NCBI GenBank assembly: GCA_017552455.1
Contig: JAFZPX010000038.1
Coordinates: forward strand, 1-64,000
Reading direction: 5' to 3'
Length of the DNA: 64,000 nt
From: Clostridiales bacterium
Lineage (GTDB): Bacteria; Bacillota; Clostridia; Saccharofermentanales; Saccharofermentanaceae
The notes below the pieces were generated by a model. The model worked only from the letters and a program-made list of their open reading frames with translations, did no database searches and was not told where the DNA came from. The position numbers were made by a program, and so were the translations under genes. Below, piece by piece: positions 50,600 through 59,855 of this stretch. Position 1 is the stretch's first letter. The number at the start of each line of letters is the position of its first letter.

Positions 50600-51826
50600 T
50601 CACAGATCGAGCTTGATGATATTATCGAATCCAGCGCTCTTAGCGCGTGAATAGAACTTATCCGTCTTCTTAGGGTTAGTAACGAGCATCAATGTAACGT
50701 CGTACTCACCCTCGAGCTTCTCAGACTCTCTTATAGCCTTGAGGATATCCTCAGCCTTGTACAGGATCGCTGCACGGGGCCTTGAGCCGGAAAGCTCGAT
50801 GTTATTCTCAGTAACGATAGAAAAGATTCTCTCGAAGCCGATAGAGAAGCCTACAGCAGGGATCTGCTCGCCTGTGAATCTTCCGATCAATCCGTCATAT
50901 CTTCCGCCGCCTGCGACTGTGCCTCCGAACTTCTCGGAAGCAACCTCGAATACAGTTCCTGTGTAGTAACCCTGGCCTCTTACGAGTGACGGGTCGAATA
51001 CTACATCGTATTCATCAGACAGCTGGTTGGATGTCTCGATAATCGTGCGCAAAGAAGCAATAGCCTCAGCCGCTTCATCCTTGCAGTAGGAAGCCATGTC
51101 ATCGAGTGTGATCGAATCCTTACAAATCAAAGAAGACAGGCTCTCGATGGCGGATGCGGGCATACCCTTCTCGGTAAGCTCAGCAGCAACGCCGTCAGCA
51201 CCGATCTTATCGAGCTTATCAAACGTTACGCATACTGTATCCAGTGAATCTTCCGGGAAACCCATAGTGCGAAGCGTACCACGCAGGATACGGCGGTCGT
51301 TAACGCGTACGAAGAACTTGCCGATACCGATCTTGCCCAGAGCCTTCGCCGTAACCGAGATAAGCTCGATCTCACAGCAGATGGAGTCGGAACCTAAGAT
51401 ATCGATATCGCACTGTACGAACTCTCTAAGACGTCCTCTCTGAGGGCGCTCTGCACGGTAAACCTTATCGATCTGAATGCACTTGAAAGGATTCGGCAGG
51501 TTGTTGCGGTTATTCGCATAGTAACGTGACAGCGGCAGCGTCAGGTCGTAACGCAGACCTAAGTCACTTAACTCCTTCTCGTCGATGGGCGTCTGCGATA
51601 AAGCAGCCTCGAGCTTCTCGCCTCTCTTTAAGATCTTAAAGATCAAGTTCAGGTTATCACCGCCGTCACTCTTGTCGAGGTTCTCTGCACTCTCGACGGC
51701 AGGTGTGTAGATCCTTGTAAAACCACAACTTGTGTAGGTCTCAAGGATGGTATTCATAAGCAGATCGCGCTTTGCTGCGGCTTCAGGAAGATACTCCTGC
51801 ATGCCCTTCTGAGGTTTAATGTTCAT
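50600..51826 (-). CDS. hisS: Histidyl-tRNA synthetase
   Basis: 408 residues. Class II core with the HisRS motifs: GMQEYLPEAAAKR, LRYDLTLPLSRYYA, motif 2 VYRAERPQRGRLREFVQCD, the HisA region LVRGQGYYTGTVFEV, and motif 3 AVGFSIGFERI. The C-terminal anticodon-binding domain is short. It charges tRNA-His. No T-box lies upstream; the 39-bp gap to the glycosyltransferase holds only AAGGAAG, so it is probably co-transcribed with the genes before it. Confidence 0.92.
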   Translation of the reverse strand: MNIKPQKGMQEYLPEAAAKRDLLMNTILETYTSCGFTRIYTPAVESAENLDKSDGGDNLNLIFKILKRGEKLEAALSQTPIDEKELSDLGLRYDLTLPLSRYYANNRNNLPNPFKCIQIDKVYRAERPQRGRLREFVQCDIDILGSDSICCEIELISVTAKALGKIGIGKFFVRVNDRRILRGTLRTMGFPEDSLDTVCVTFDKLDKIGADGVAAELTEKGMPASAIESLSSLICKDSITLDDMASYCKDEAAEAIASLRTIIETSNQLSDEYDVVFDPSLVRGQGYYTGTVFEVASEKFGGTVAGGGRYDGLIGRFTGEQIPAVGFSIGFERIFSIVTENNIELSGSRPRAAILYKAEDILKAIRESEKLEGEYDVTLMLVTNPKKTDKFYSRAKSAGFDNIIKLDL

Positions 51827-51865
51827 ACTCTACTTCCTTTTTTAAGTTACATAAAAATTATAGCA

Positions 51866-52549
51866 TTATATCTTGTTGGACAACTCCGCCTTGCGATAAA
51901 AGTGCTCCAGCATGGACGCTATGGGCTTCGGCCAGAACTTGCGAAACATAAGCAAATCCTCGTTACTCCTTCCGGAGTTCTCTATCTGCCTTGTAGTCTC
52001 GGAGCCCTCATGGATTCGATGGAACATCAGCGTCTCGTGCACATACACGAAGCTTCCCTTGAGCCTCGACAGCTGCTCCCATGCAGCCCAATCAAGCGAC
52101 ACCTGGTAATTCTTGTCGAAAAGCTTCTCCGGCACCCTCTCAGACACGTAAGAGACAGAAGGACAGCTTATGGGAGACCCAAAAGACAGCACTCTTCTTC
52201 TCACCCACTTGCTTGTATGAAAGCAACGAGCCCTTAGAGGGAACAGCAGGAACTTCTTTATGCGAAGAAGCTTATTGGAAGTTACCTTCTGCCCTTCACG
52301 AAGCTCGCCGTAATCCGTGAACAGGATTATCGGATCCTTAGCCTTCTTATAAGCCTCCACGACCTTCTCGGCATATGTGCTCTCATACACATCGTCCTGA
52401 TGGGCGATCATGGTTATCGGGGCGTCGCTTACGCTAAGCGCGAAGTTCCAGTCTCCCGCGATTCCCGACTCGCCTGTATTCACACTAACAGGGATGTCGT
52501 AACGCTCGGATAAAGCCTTAATATGGTCGTTGAGGGTCGACGTAGCCAT
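51866..52549 (-). CDS. Family-2 glycosyltransferase, N-terminal start unclear
   Basis: From ATG 52549 the frame encodes 227 residues with the GT-A features MIAHQDDVYES (DxD-like) and SLDWAAWEQL. It lacks the nucleotide-binding first strand. The same frame is open upstream to about 52664 and encodes exactly the missing part (DICFVICAYNESPYLEDC, then IRSLKAQS), but contains no ATG, GTG or TTG. The true start may be a non-standard codon such as ATC at 52642, just after the stop codons of the upstream gene; otherwise the copy is damaged. Confidence 0.65.
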   Translation of the reverse strand: MATSTLNDHIKALSERYDIPVSVNTGESGIAGDWNFALSVSDAPITMIAHQDDVYESTYAEKVVEAYKKAKDPIILFTDYGELREGQKVTSNKLLRIKKFLLFPLRARCFHTSKWVRRRVLSFGSPISCPSVSYVSERVPEKLFDKNYQVSLDWAAWEQLSRLKGSFVYVHETLMFHRIHEGSETTRQIENSGRSNEDLLMFRKFWPKPIASMLEHFYRKAELSNKI

Positions 52550-52649
52550 CTTGATGCCTGCATTAATGCTCTGAGCCTTCAGAGAACGTATGCAGTCCTC
52601 AAGATAAGGACTTTCATTGTATGCACATATGACGAAACAGATGTCGTTA

Positions 52650-53012
52650 TTAGTGCTCGTCTTTCTTTACCTCCAGTTCCCTGATCCTCTCCTCGAGAAG
52701 TGCCTGTGACTGAACAAGGGCACGGATCCTCTCGGACTGTCTTGAGACAATGGCCGTAAGGGACATGATTATCGTGAGTATAAAGAACAGCAATACGCTG
52801 AACAGACCGTTCATAGGAGACTCAACGCCGAACATCCACATGAAGCGCCACATAAGGCTCGGAACGGATGTAAAGACGATCATAACGATACCGAACACAA
52901 GCCACAGCAAAGAGTACTTGATCGACAGCATCTTCTTTCTAAGAAAATAGAAGATCATGGCGAAGTACACAAGCTCAGCGACTATCATTGATATCTGCAA
53001 AGTTAATGACAT
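52650..53012 (-). CDS. DUF2304 membrane protein
   Basis: 120 residues: three membrane segments (about 5-25, 33-50, 68-90) and a C-terminal charged coiled coil (RQSERIRALVQSQALLEERIRELE), the DUF2304 pattern. These small proteins usually sit next to DPM-like glycosyltransferases, as here, and may anchor or regulate them. Confidence 0.75.
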   Translation of the reverse strand: MSLTLQISMIVAELVYFAMIFYFLRKKMLSIKYSLLWLVFGIVMIVFTSVPSLMWRFMWMFGVESPMNGLFSVLLFFILTIIMSLTAIVSRQSERIRALVQSQALLEERIRELEVKKDEH

Positions 53013-53024
53013 GTGTTTACTCCT

Positions 53025-53711
53025 TTACTGAAGACGGCGAAGCATGATCGCGATGGATACCTTGATCATGTAGTACACGGAATTAAGGAACTTGATCGAG
53101 CTCTGACCGCCGGATCTGTCTCTCATAACGACCGGGATTTCCTTAATCTTCATCTTATGCATCTTAGCCATTACGATGGCTTCAGGTTCCGGATAGTCAG
53201 TCGGATACTCACCGCCGTATATAACGATAAGTCTTCTTGATACAGCACGGAATCCGCTCGTCGCATCGGTTACCTTGACGCCGCACACCAGACGGATGAG
53301 TCCGTTAAGGAACTTGATACCGAAGCGGCGAAGACTGCTCGTCTGGAAACCTTCCTTCTCGATGAATCTCGAGCCTGTAACGAGATCAGCCTCACCTGCG
53401 ACGATGGGGGCGATAAGGTCTTTAAGGAATGCGGGATCATGCTGACCGTCAGCATCGAGCTGAACAGCGACATCATATCCGTTAAGATCTGCGAACTTAT
53501 ATCCTGCCTGAACGGCACCTCCGATGCCCAAATTGATCGGAAGTCTTAAGTGCTTGACGTTAAGCTCAGTGAGGATATCCTGCGTGGCGTCGGTAGAGCA
53601 GTCATTAACTGCGAGTATATCGACATCAGGTGCCTGCTCACGAAGTTCGTTCACGGTGGCCCTGATACTGCTCTCCTCATTATATGAAGGTATGATTACC
53701 AATACACGCAT
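53025..53711 (-). CDS. DPM/DPG-type family-2 glycosyltransferase
   Basis: 228 residues. N-terminal VLVIIPSYNEESSI, then VNDCSTDAT, AVQLDADGQHDP (DxD) and the TDATSGFRAVSR motif of dolichyl-/polyprenyl-phosphate hexose synthases. It has no membrane tail; the DUF2304 protein encoded 12 nt later likely provides one. It would transfer a sugar from a nucleotide to a lipid phosphate. Confidence 0.82.
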   Translation of the reverse strand: MRVLVIIPSYNEESSIRATVNELREQAPDVDILAVNDCSTDATQDILTELNVKHLRLPINLGIGGAVQAGYKFADLNGYDVAVQLDADGQHDPAFLKDLIAPIVAGEADLVTGSRFIEKEGFQTSSLRRFGIKFLNGLIRLVCGVKVTDATSGFRAVSRRLIVIYGGEYPTDYPEPEAIVMAKMHKMKIKEIPVVMRDRSGGQSSIKFLNSVYYMIKVSIAIMLRRLQ

Positions 53712-53751
53712 ATGACTATTATATATTTAATATTTATATTTTTGAATAAAA

Positions 53752-53778
53752 AAGGAGTTGGCCATTGACCAACTCCTT
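53752..53778 (-). terminator. Terminator of rplM-rpsI
   Basis: AAGGAGTTGG and CCAACTCCTT form a 10-bp stem with a 7-nt loop, followed on the minus strand by TTTTTTATT. Confidence 0.8.
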
Positions 53779-53799
53779 GTGATCGACAGATCTTTGAGA

Positions 53800-54210
53800 T
53801 TATCTCTTGGAGAACTGTGAAGCCTTACGAGCCTTCTTCAAGCCGTACTTCTTTCTCTCCTTCATACGAGCGTCTCTTGTGAGGAAGCCCGCAGACTTAA
53901 GTGTTGCCTTGTAAGCATCAGCATCAGCCTCTACGAGAGCCTTAGCGATACCGTGACGGATAGCACCAGCCTGACCGGAGATACCGCCGCCAACAGCCTT
54001 AGCGATTACGTCGAACTTACCTGTTGTATCTGTAGCAACGAGGGGCTGACGAACGATGAGCTTCAATGTATCAAGACCGAAATACTCGTCGATATCCTTG
54101 CCGTTGATTGTGATCTTACCGGAACCGGGTACGAGACGTACACAAGCTGTAGCGTCCTTACGACGGCCGGTGCCATAGAAATATACTTTGTTTGATTTCT
54201 TAGTAGCCAT
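53800..54210 (-). CDS. rpsI: 30S ribosomal protein S9
   Basis: 136 residues, full length. [33 protein letters not shown] at the start (in part the S9 signature), [14 protein letters not shown] in the middle and the basic tail [24 protein letters not shown], whose final SKR reaches the decoding site. Encoded 16 nt after rplM. Confidence 0.96.
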   Translation of the reverse strand: MATKKSNKVYFYGTGRRKDATACVRLVPGSGKITINGKDIDEYFGLDTLKLIVRQPLVATDTTGKFDVIAKAVGGGISGQAGAIRHGIAKALVEADADAYKATLKSAGFLTRDARMKERKKYGLKKARKASQFSKR

Positions 54211-54225
54211 TTTCTATCCTCCGAA

Positions 54226-54660
54226 TTACTGCTCGAATGTGTACTCAACGGGCTTCTGAGCAGCCTGCTCGTGCTCGGGGCCTGCGTATACATGAAGCTT
54301 TCTGAACATCTGGCGTCCGAGTGAGTTCTTAGGGAGCATTCCCTTAACTGCGAGCTCGAGAACCTTCTCAGGCTTCTTTTCCATCATTGTCTTGTAATCG
54401 ATCTCTGTCATTCCGCCCGGGAAACCGGAGTGATGACGATAGAGCTTCTGATCAAGCTTCTTACCTGTAAGAACCATCTTAGAAGCGTTAACTACGATAA
54501 CGTAATCACCTGTATCTGCGAAAGGTGTGTAAGTGGGCTTATGCTTACCGCGGAGAAGTCTTGCAACTTCTGTAGCGAGACGACCGAGAGTCTTACCCTC
54601 TGCGTCGATTACAAGCCACTGTCTCTCGATATTTGAAGGTGTAGCAACAAATGTCTTCAT
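54226..54660 (-). CDS. rplM: 50S ribosomal protein L13
   Basis: 144 residues from ATG 54660, the usual length; an earlier in-frame start would read through the leader. Signatures [34 protein letters not shown] and [22 protein letters not shown] are present. AAGGAG lies about 10 nt upstream. Co-transcribed with rpsI. Confidence 0.96.
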   Translation of the reverse strand: MKTFVATPSNIERQWLVIDAEGKTLGRLATEVARLLRGKHKPTYTPFADTGDYVIVVNASKMVLTGKKLDQKLYRHHSGFPGGMTEIDYKTMMEKKPEKVLELAVKGMLPKNSLGRQMFRKLHVYAGPEHEQAAQKPVEYTFEQ

Positions 54661-54689
54661 ATGACTGTAACTCCTTATTTCTTTATAAA

Positions 54690-54705
54690 AGCGCTTCAAA
54701 GCGCT
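54690..54705 (-). promoter_or_regulatory. Leader hairpin of rplM
   Basis: AGCGCTT and AAGCGCT are perfectly complementary and almost adjacent, in the 5' leader right after the transcription start, followed by TTTATAAAG. It may be a ribosomal-protein autoregulation site like known L13 leaders or only a stabilising hairpin. Confidence 0.4.
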
Positions 54706-54710
54706 CAAGT

Positions 54711-54739
54711 ATATTACTTGCTTGTAAACCCCAAGTCAA
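54711..54739 (-). promoter_or_regulatory. rplM promoter
   Basis: -35 TTGACT (54734-54739), 17-bp spacer, -10 TAATAT (54711-54716). The palindrome TTCACGTGAA lies directly upstream of the -35 (54743-54752). Confidence 0.65.
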
Positions 54740-54801
54740 TACTTCACGTGAAAAAAGTTTGTAATCCTCAAGAATTCGTCGATATTCGACGATATTCTCC
54801 T

Positions 54802-55383
54802 TTATCCTACGATGGCAGTGTAAGTAATTGCTACTACTTTTCCGTCCTCGAAGATGAAAGAAATGAAGCTGTCGCCTCTTGTATACTCGATACCGGAAGC
54901 ACCCTCTGTGCCGTCCTCGCCGTATGCTGCGCGTACTTCTTCCTCTGTGGAACCGATGCGGATACCCTCAGCTGTAGCAACTGTGTCATCCTTGAGCTCT
55001 ACTGCAGCGATGTAATCAACGCCGTCTCTTGTATAGGAACGTACTACGATTGAGTTGTATGTATACACCTTATCCATACCCTCGTAAGCACATGAAGGCG
55101 CCTCGAAATAAGAAGGATCTCCTCCTAAAGCTGCGATAATCTCATCAGCCTGAGCGTTCATCTCGATTACGATGCCGTTATATGTAAATACATAAGCATC
55201 AGAGCTTGCTTCAGCAGAACCGCCGGGATACTGTGCACCGTTGCCGCCTTCAACAGATACACTCTCTGCAGCCTGTCCGCCTGACAGAACTACGGGAGCT
55301 GTATCCTCATCGCCGCCGGAGCAGGCAACAACAGACAAAGCCATAACAGATGCCATCATTACTGACAAAAACTTCTTGTTCAT
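54802..55383 (-). CDS. Small lipoprotein at the end of the Dlt-like operon
   Basis: 193 residues with lipobox Cys21 (SVVACS), a Gly/Glu linker and a domain with two repeats of a KVYTYNSIVVRSY-type strand followed by GIRIGSTEEEVRAAYG, resembling BamE/SmpA-like lipoproteins of Firmicutes. AAGGAG precedes ATG. It lies 16 nt after the SGNH-like gene and is probably the last gene of the operon. Confidence 0.55.
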   Translation of the reverse strand: MNKKFLSVMMASVMALSVVACSGGDEDTAPVVLSGGQAAESVSVEGGNGAQYPGGSAEASSDAYVFTYNGIVIEMNAQADEIIAALGGDPSYFEAPSCAYEGMDKVYTYNSIVVRSYTRDGVDYIAAVELKDDTVATAEGIRIGSTEEEVRAAYGEDGTEGASGIEYTRGDSFISFIFEDGKVVAITYTAIVG

Positions 55384-55398
55384 AGAAATACTCCTTCT

Positions 55399-56502
55399 TT
55401 AACTCTCAATAGCGTTCGCACCCCAGGATCTGAGCTCTCCGTACTGGGCAAGCTCCGCATTCTGGGCATCGCGAAGTTGATCGTAGAATAATATATCATC
55501 CTCCCACAAGCGTGCAACTTCAGGCACCTCGCGGTAATCCGTAAGATCGAAGCTGTCTGTGAGGTACTGACCTATGAAATCAGCGAACTTCTCGGCACCT
55601 GTCAGATTAAGGTGAAGACCTGCATCGTAGGTGTCGACAGTCATATCAAGACCGATCTGGTCTCTAAGATATATATAGTTGATATAAGTAAGGTTATGAG
55701 CATCAGCAAAATCTCTTACCTGGTCATCCCACTGCTCATACCAGTAAGGATATAAAGTAGGCGCCTTGATAAGGATGAGCTCGATGCCGTTCTGCTCACA
55801 AAGCTCAGCCATGCGCTCGAGGTATTCCATCGAAGTCTCAGGCAAAGTGTAATCGACAAGCGGAGTCGGATCCGGGAACACGGCCTCAGGCATGATATCA
55901 GTTCTCATGTAGTAGCCGTTGATCGTAACGGGATCCTTATCCATTACATGCTCATAATCCGCAGCCGTAAGCTCGCTCCACCTTGAGTGATAACGAAGGA
56001 ACGGGAAGATATAATCGATCATGTTCTCATCTTCTGTCATGGATGCTTCGATGGCATTCCACTTACTCATGGACCACTCCATGCCGTCGAGTGTCATACG
56101 GTTATAAGACTCGCTCTGAGGCTCGCCGTACTTCAATGCGAGAACATTAAAGACAACTACCTCCGGTGTCTCATAGCGAAGCGTATCTTCGAGAAGATAG
56201 TAAGACTGCCATGTAAGCTGCTGTGCACTTCCTCTTATGTAAGATGAGATACCGTAGTCGCGGTACAAAGCGACAGTAGAGATATTCTCATACACTTCGC
56301 AGTCGCCCAAGAAGATAACCTCGTGAGGCTTCTCATCATCGTAGTACTCCTCGATCATGGATCCCTCGACGACTCCCCTTTGATACTTGGGAACGAGCAG
56401 CCTTTGCAGATACCAAAGAGAAACTACCGTAAGTGCTATTCCTGCTATCGTGCACAGAGGGAGAAGCACGTCGCGCTTATTAAGTTCTTTCATACTCTTC
56501 AT
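55399..56502 (-). CDS. DltD-position SGNH-like protein with Cys at the nucleophile
   Basis: 367 residues. One membrane segment at about 12-32 places the rest outside. The SGNH block I region reads VIFLGDCEVYENIS: the usual Ser of GDS is Cys68. The C-terminal block DAGLHLNLTGAEKFADFI keeps the Asp/His pair. It takes the place DltD has in dlt operons, the final acyl-transfer step at the cell surface. The Cys suggests a thioester instead of an ester intermediate. GGAGGAG precedes ATG. Confidence 0.6.
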   Translation of the reverse strand: MKSMKELNKRDVLLPLCTIAGIALTVVSLWYLQRLLVPKYQRGVVEGSMIEEYYDDEKPHEVIFLGDCEVYENISTVALYRDYGISSYIRGSAQQLTWQSYYLLEDTLRYETPEVVVFNVLALKYGEPQSESYNRMTLDGMEWSMSKWNAIEASMTEDENMIDYIFPFLRYHSRWSELTAADYEHVMDKDPVTINGYYMRTDIMPEAVFPDPTPLVDYTLPETSMEYLERMAELCEQNGIELILIKAPTLYPYWYEQWDDQVRDFADAHNLTYINYIYLRDQIGLDMTVDTYDAGLHLNLTGAEKFADFIGQYLTDSFDLTDYREVPEVARLWEDDILFYDQLRDAQNAELAQYGELRSWGANAIES

Positions 56503-56517
56503 AAGTGCTCCTCCTTG

Positions 56518-58101
56518 TCAGAATTGGTTATATATGAACTGCGAAGCATCGAAGCCCGCACCATATGCGCCGAACACGAGCGTGGATACAAGAAGAACCA
56601 CGCATACCAATACAAACAACGGATACTTCTGATACAGGAACACACGGATGTCCTCCCCTATCAAAGCCTTGTACAGACTTACGAGGAAGATGAATACGAT
56701 CGCGATGGCAGCGACCTCATAGTCCGCACTCGTAAGACCTAACTCAAGCAAAGATCCGTTAAAGAGTTTACCGATATTGAATGTATAAAACATCGAGCCG
56801 AACATCTTGAAAGTAAGGCCGACATCTCTGTAGCAATCGAAAAGCTTCAGTGAGCTCATGAGAAGGAACGTTCTTGCTATCTCGAAGATGGCATACCCCT
56901 TCTTCTCCTTGAGATGGAACTTGCCGTGGAACTTCGCATACACAGGCTCAAGTTCCTGCGAAGCCATGATGACAACGAAGTTCATGAGACCCCACACAAC
57001 AAAGTGCCACGCCGCACCGTGCCAGATACCCGTAGCAAGCCACACAGCGAAACATGAGATGTACACCGTTACTCTCTTTCCTACGGCGTTGCCCAAGTGC
57101 TGGCGGGACCATTTCGAGAGCTTGAGCATGGTGGGAGAAACTGACAAGGGGTAGAAGATGTAGTCCGTAAACCACGTTCCCATAGTGATGTGCCAACGGT
57201 TCCAGTATTCCTTGATATTCTTGGAGAAGTACGGGAGGTTGAAGTTCTCCTTCACGGTGATGCCGAGCATCTGTGCGATACCGATAGTGATGTCGATACC
57301 ACCCGTGAAGTCGCAGTAAAGCTGTGCTGCGTAGAGCATCATTACCACGAATACATACGCACCCTTGTACTCGTCCGGGGACTCGGTAAGAGTCTTCAAT
57401 GCGATGACGAGTCTGTCGGCTACAACGAGTTTCTTGAAGTAACCCCAGAGTATCCTCATGAAGCCGTAGGAGACGTTCTGGAACTCGAATTTCTTAGGCT
57501 CATACAGAGTCTGCGAGAGGTCCTCGTATCTGCTGATAGGACCCTGCACAAGCTGCGGGAAGAACGAGACGAACAGCAGGAACTTTAAGAAGTTACGCTG
57601 CGCCTTTATCGTGCCTCTGCAGATGTCGATCGAGTAGGATACAGTCTGGAATGTGTAGAAAGAGATACCCATCGGAACGATGATGTTCACGAAGGATAAA
57701 GGCTCGGTCCTCCATGAGTTCATGGTGTCGATGACGAAGTTGGTGTATTTCGTGACCGCGAGGATGCCGAGGTTGATAAGAAGCGCGAGAAGCATGAGAA
57801 GCTTTGTGACACGCGCTGTAGTGTTCTTGTATTTCTTCTTGGAATCCGTGTCGAAGGATTCCTTGTTGGCTTTAAGATAAGCCTTGCGCTTGGCGTTATA
57901 GTCTTCAGTGATTATCGCGAAGACATAAGCTGTCAGTGCGGTGACGCCGATGAAGATTAAGTATCTCGGGTCGGCGAAGAAATAGAAAGCGAGGGACGCC
58001 ATGAGAAGCAGCGCCCATCTTTCCTTATACGGCGTGAATGCATAGTAGACTAAGATCAGCGCCGCGACGAATACTATAAACGGAAGCGAAGTAAAGAGCA
58101 T
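56518..58101 (-). CDS. MBOAT-family O-acyltransferase (DltB-like)
   Basis: 527 residues with about eleven membrane segments. The MBOAT motif region PYFSKNIKEYWNRWHITMGTWFTDYIFYP (shown in part) and the catalytic His in GIWHGAAWHFVVWG are present. Residues about 60-95 form a Lys-rich cytoplasmic loop. It would move an acyl group from the carrier protein across the membrane. ATG shares a base with the stop of the carrier gene (TGATG). Confidence 0.82.
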   Translation of the reverse strand: MLFTSLPFIVFVAALILVYYAFTPYKERWALLLMASLAFYFFADPRYLIFIGVTALTAYVFAIITEDYNAKRKAYLKANKESFDTDSKKKYKNTTARVTKLLMLLALLINLGILAVTKYTNFVIDTMNSWRTEPLSFVNIIVPMGISFYTFQTVSYSIDICRGTIKAQRNFLKFLLFVSFFPQLVQGPISRYEDLSQTLYEPKKFEFQNVSYGFMRILWGYFKKLVVADRLVIALKTLTESPDEYKGAYVFVVMMLYAAQLYCDFTGGIDITIGIAQMLGITVKENFNLPYFSKNIKEYWNRWHITMGTWFTDYIFYPLSVSPTMLKLSKWSRQHLGNAVGKRVTVYISCFAVWLATGIWHGAAWHFVVWGLMNFVVIMASQELEPVYAKFHGKFHLKEKKGYAIFEIARTFLLMSSLKLFDCYRDVGLTFKMFGSMFYTFNIGKLFNGSLLELGLTSADYEVAAIAIVFIFLVSLYKALIGEDIRVFLYQKYPLFVLVCVVLLVSTLVFGAYGAGFDASQFIYNQF

Positions 58102-58328
58102 CAGTCTTCCTCAAGTCTTGAGATAAGATCCCAGAGTGCCTTAGCGGAATTGAAGTTCTCGGGAACGAGCTCCTTAGCGGGGATCGCTACATCGAATCTG
58201 TCGTTGACCTCAGATACGATCGATACGATATCGAACGAGTCAAGGATCTTGTCGTCGATAAGTGTTGTGCATGTGTCGAAGTCTACGTCTGAGTGCAGAT
58301 CCTTCAAGATCTCGATAAGTTCATCCAT
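58101..58328 (-). CDS. Acyl carrier protein (DltC-like)
   Basis: 75 residues, acidic, one carrier domain. The phosphopantetheine attachment motif is DSFDIV with Ser31. It would carry the activated acyl or aminoacyl group from the adenylation enzyme to the MBOAT protein. GGAG precedes ATG 58328, 24 nt after the adenylation gene. Confidence 0.85.
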   Translation of the reverse strand: MDELIEILKDLHSDVDFDTCTTLIDDKILDSFDIVSIVSEVNDRFDVAIPAKELVPENFNSAKALWDLISRLEED

Positions 58329-58352
58329 TGTTCGTTTCTCCTATTTATTAAT

Positions 58353-59855
58353 TTACTTTCCTTCTGATAAAGCAGTCAGGCCCTTGCGGTCCGTCTTGCC
58401 GTTAGGTGTCAGAGGCAGGCGGTCGAGCTTATGCACCTTGGTAGGCACCATGTAGCGCGGCAGCTTCTCCTTGAGGTAGGAAAGGAGCTCCTTCTCCTCA
58501 GGCCTGCCCTCATAGTATAACTCAATCCTGTCTTTCTTCTTAAGATAAACGGCACATGAGTTTCTTACGCCCTTTATCGAGTTAACGTCAGCCTCGATCT
58601 CGCCGAGCTCAACGCGGTGGCCCATATGCTTGATCTGGAAGTCTTTACGCGATACGAAGACGAGCTCTCCCCTGTCGTTTCTTCTGGCGATATCGCCCGT
58701 TCTGTAGATAAGCTCGGGATATCTGTCGTTAAGAGGATTTTGGACGAATGCCTGAGAAGTTCTCTCGGGATCCTGGTAGTAACCCAGGGTTACGCACGTT
58801 CCTCTCATGCAGATCTCACCCTCGTCAGCAAGCTTGTTGTTCTCATCAAGAAGGAAGATGTCTACGTTCTCGAAGGCCTTGCCGAGCGGGATAACATCGT
58901 CATCCTCGAAGTCACGGTCGACCTCGTAGTACATCGATACACCCGTTGTCTCAGTAGGACCATAGAGGTTGATGTAGCGCACATCGGGCAGAGCCTTCTT
59001 CCACTTCCTGTACTGCTTAATGGGGAATACTTCGCCGCCGAAACCTACGATCTTAAGATACTTCGGCAGCACCTCATCGAGAGCGCCGAAGGCAGAGATC
59101 ATGGTAAGCGCGGAGACAACCCAGCACAGCGTGTTGATCTTATATTCGTTAAGAAATTCCACGAGCTTTATCGGGAACATGAACAGCGTGTGAGGAACGA
59201 TGACCGTCTCGCATCCGAGCTTGATCGTAGGATAGATATCCTTGAGCGAAGCATCGAAATAAAACGGTGTCTGTGAACCGAAGACAGTCTCCTCATCGAA
59301 CTTCATGACATCGCAGAATGACTCGATGTAGTCGATGAGACTTCTGTGGCATACGGCAACACCCTTCGGGATACCTGTAGAACCGGATGTGTACATGATG
59401 TAGCAAGGATCAGTGTCGATCATGGTCGCACGAAGATCGTTAAGCTTAACTTCATCGTGAGTTGTATCCTTGATCTCGTCCCAGACGAAGATCTTCGCAT
59501 CGCCTGCAAGCTGCTCGGCATTGGCCTTAGTTGACTCATCACAGATAACAGCGCGGGGCTGCAGATTCTCGAAGATCAGCCTGATTCTCATCTGAGGCAT
59601 CTCATCGTCGATCGGTACATAGAAGCATCCTGCTTCGAGAGCGGACATGAATGCTGCGATCTGCCCAGGAGTCTTGCTCATGTAGACTGCGACAGGCTCT
59701 CTGACGATACCTTCATTAAGAAGCACCGTACCGCCGGACATTGCCTGTGATCTTAATTCAGCGAATGTGAGTGCCGTCTTCTCATCGCGGAAACTTACCT
59801 TATCGGGAAGTCTTGATGCCGTGTTATCAAGATAATCGAGGACTGTTCTTCTCAT
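58353..59855 (-). CDS. Amino acid adenylation enzyme (DltA-like)
   Basis: 500 residues, a stand-alone adenylation domain: A3 YTSGSTGIPKG, A5 NLYGPTETT, A7 YRTGD, A8 HRVELGEIEADV and the A10 Lys in TPNGKTDRKG. It activates a carboxylate, by analogy D-alanine, and loads it on the carrier protein; the substrate pocket cannot be read by eye with confidence. ATG overlaps the stop of the preceding transglutaminase-like gene by 1 nt. Confidence 0.8.
   Translation of the reverse strand: MRRTVLDYLDNTASRLPDKVSFRDEKTALTFAELRSQAMSGGTVLLNEGIVREPVAVYMSKTPGQIAAFMSALEAGCFYVPIDDEMPQMRIRLIFENLQPRAVICDESTKANAEQLAGDAKIFVWDEIKDTTHDEVKLNDLRATMIDTDPCYIMYTSGSTGIPKGVAVCHRSLIDYIESFCDVMKFDEETVFGSQTPFYFDASLKDIYPTIKLGCETVIVPHTLFMFPIKLVEFLNEYKINTLCWVVSALTMISAFGALDEVLPKYLKIVGFGGEVFPIKQYRKWKKALPDVRYINLYGPTETTGVSMYYEVDRDFEDDDVIPLGKAFENVDIFLLDENNKLADEGEICMRGTCVTLGYYQDPERTSQAFVQNPLNDRYPELIYRTGDIARRNDRGELVFVSRKDFQIKHMGHRVELGEIEADVNSIKGVRNSCAVYLKKKDRIELYYEGRPEEKELLSYLKEKLPRYMVPTKVHKLDRLPLTPNGKTDRKGLTALSEGK

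Noticed and set aside
51827-51865. T-box upstream of hisS
   Set aside because: The gap is only 39 bp, too short for a T-box, and holds only a ribosome binding site.
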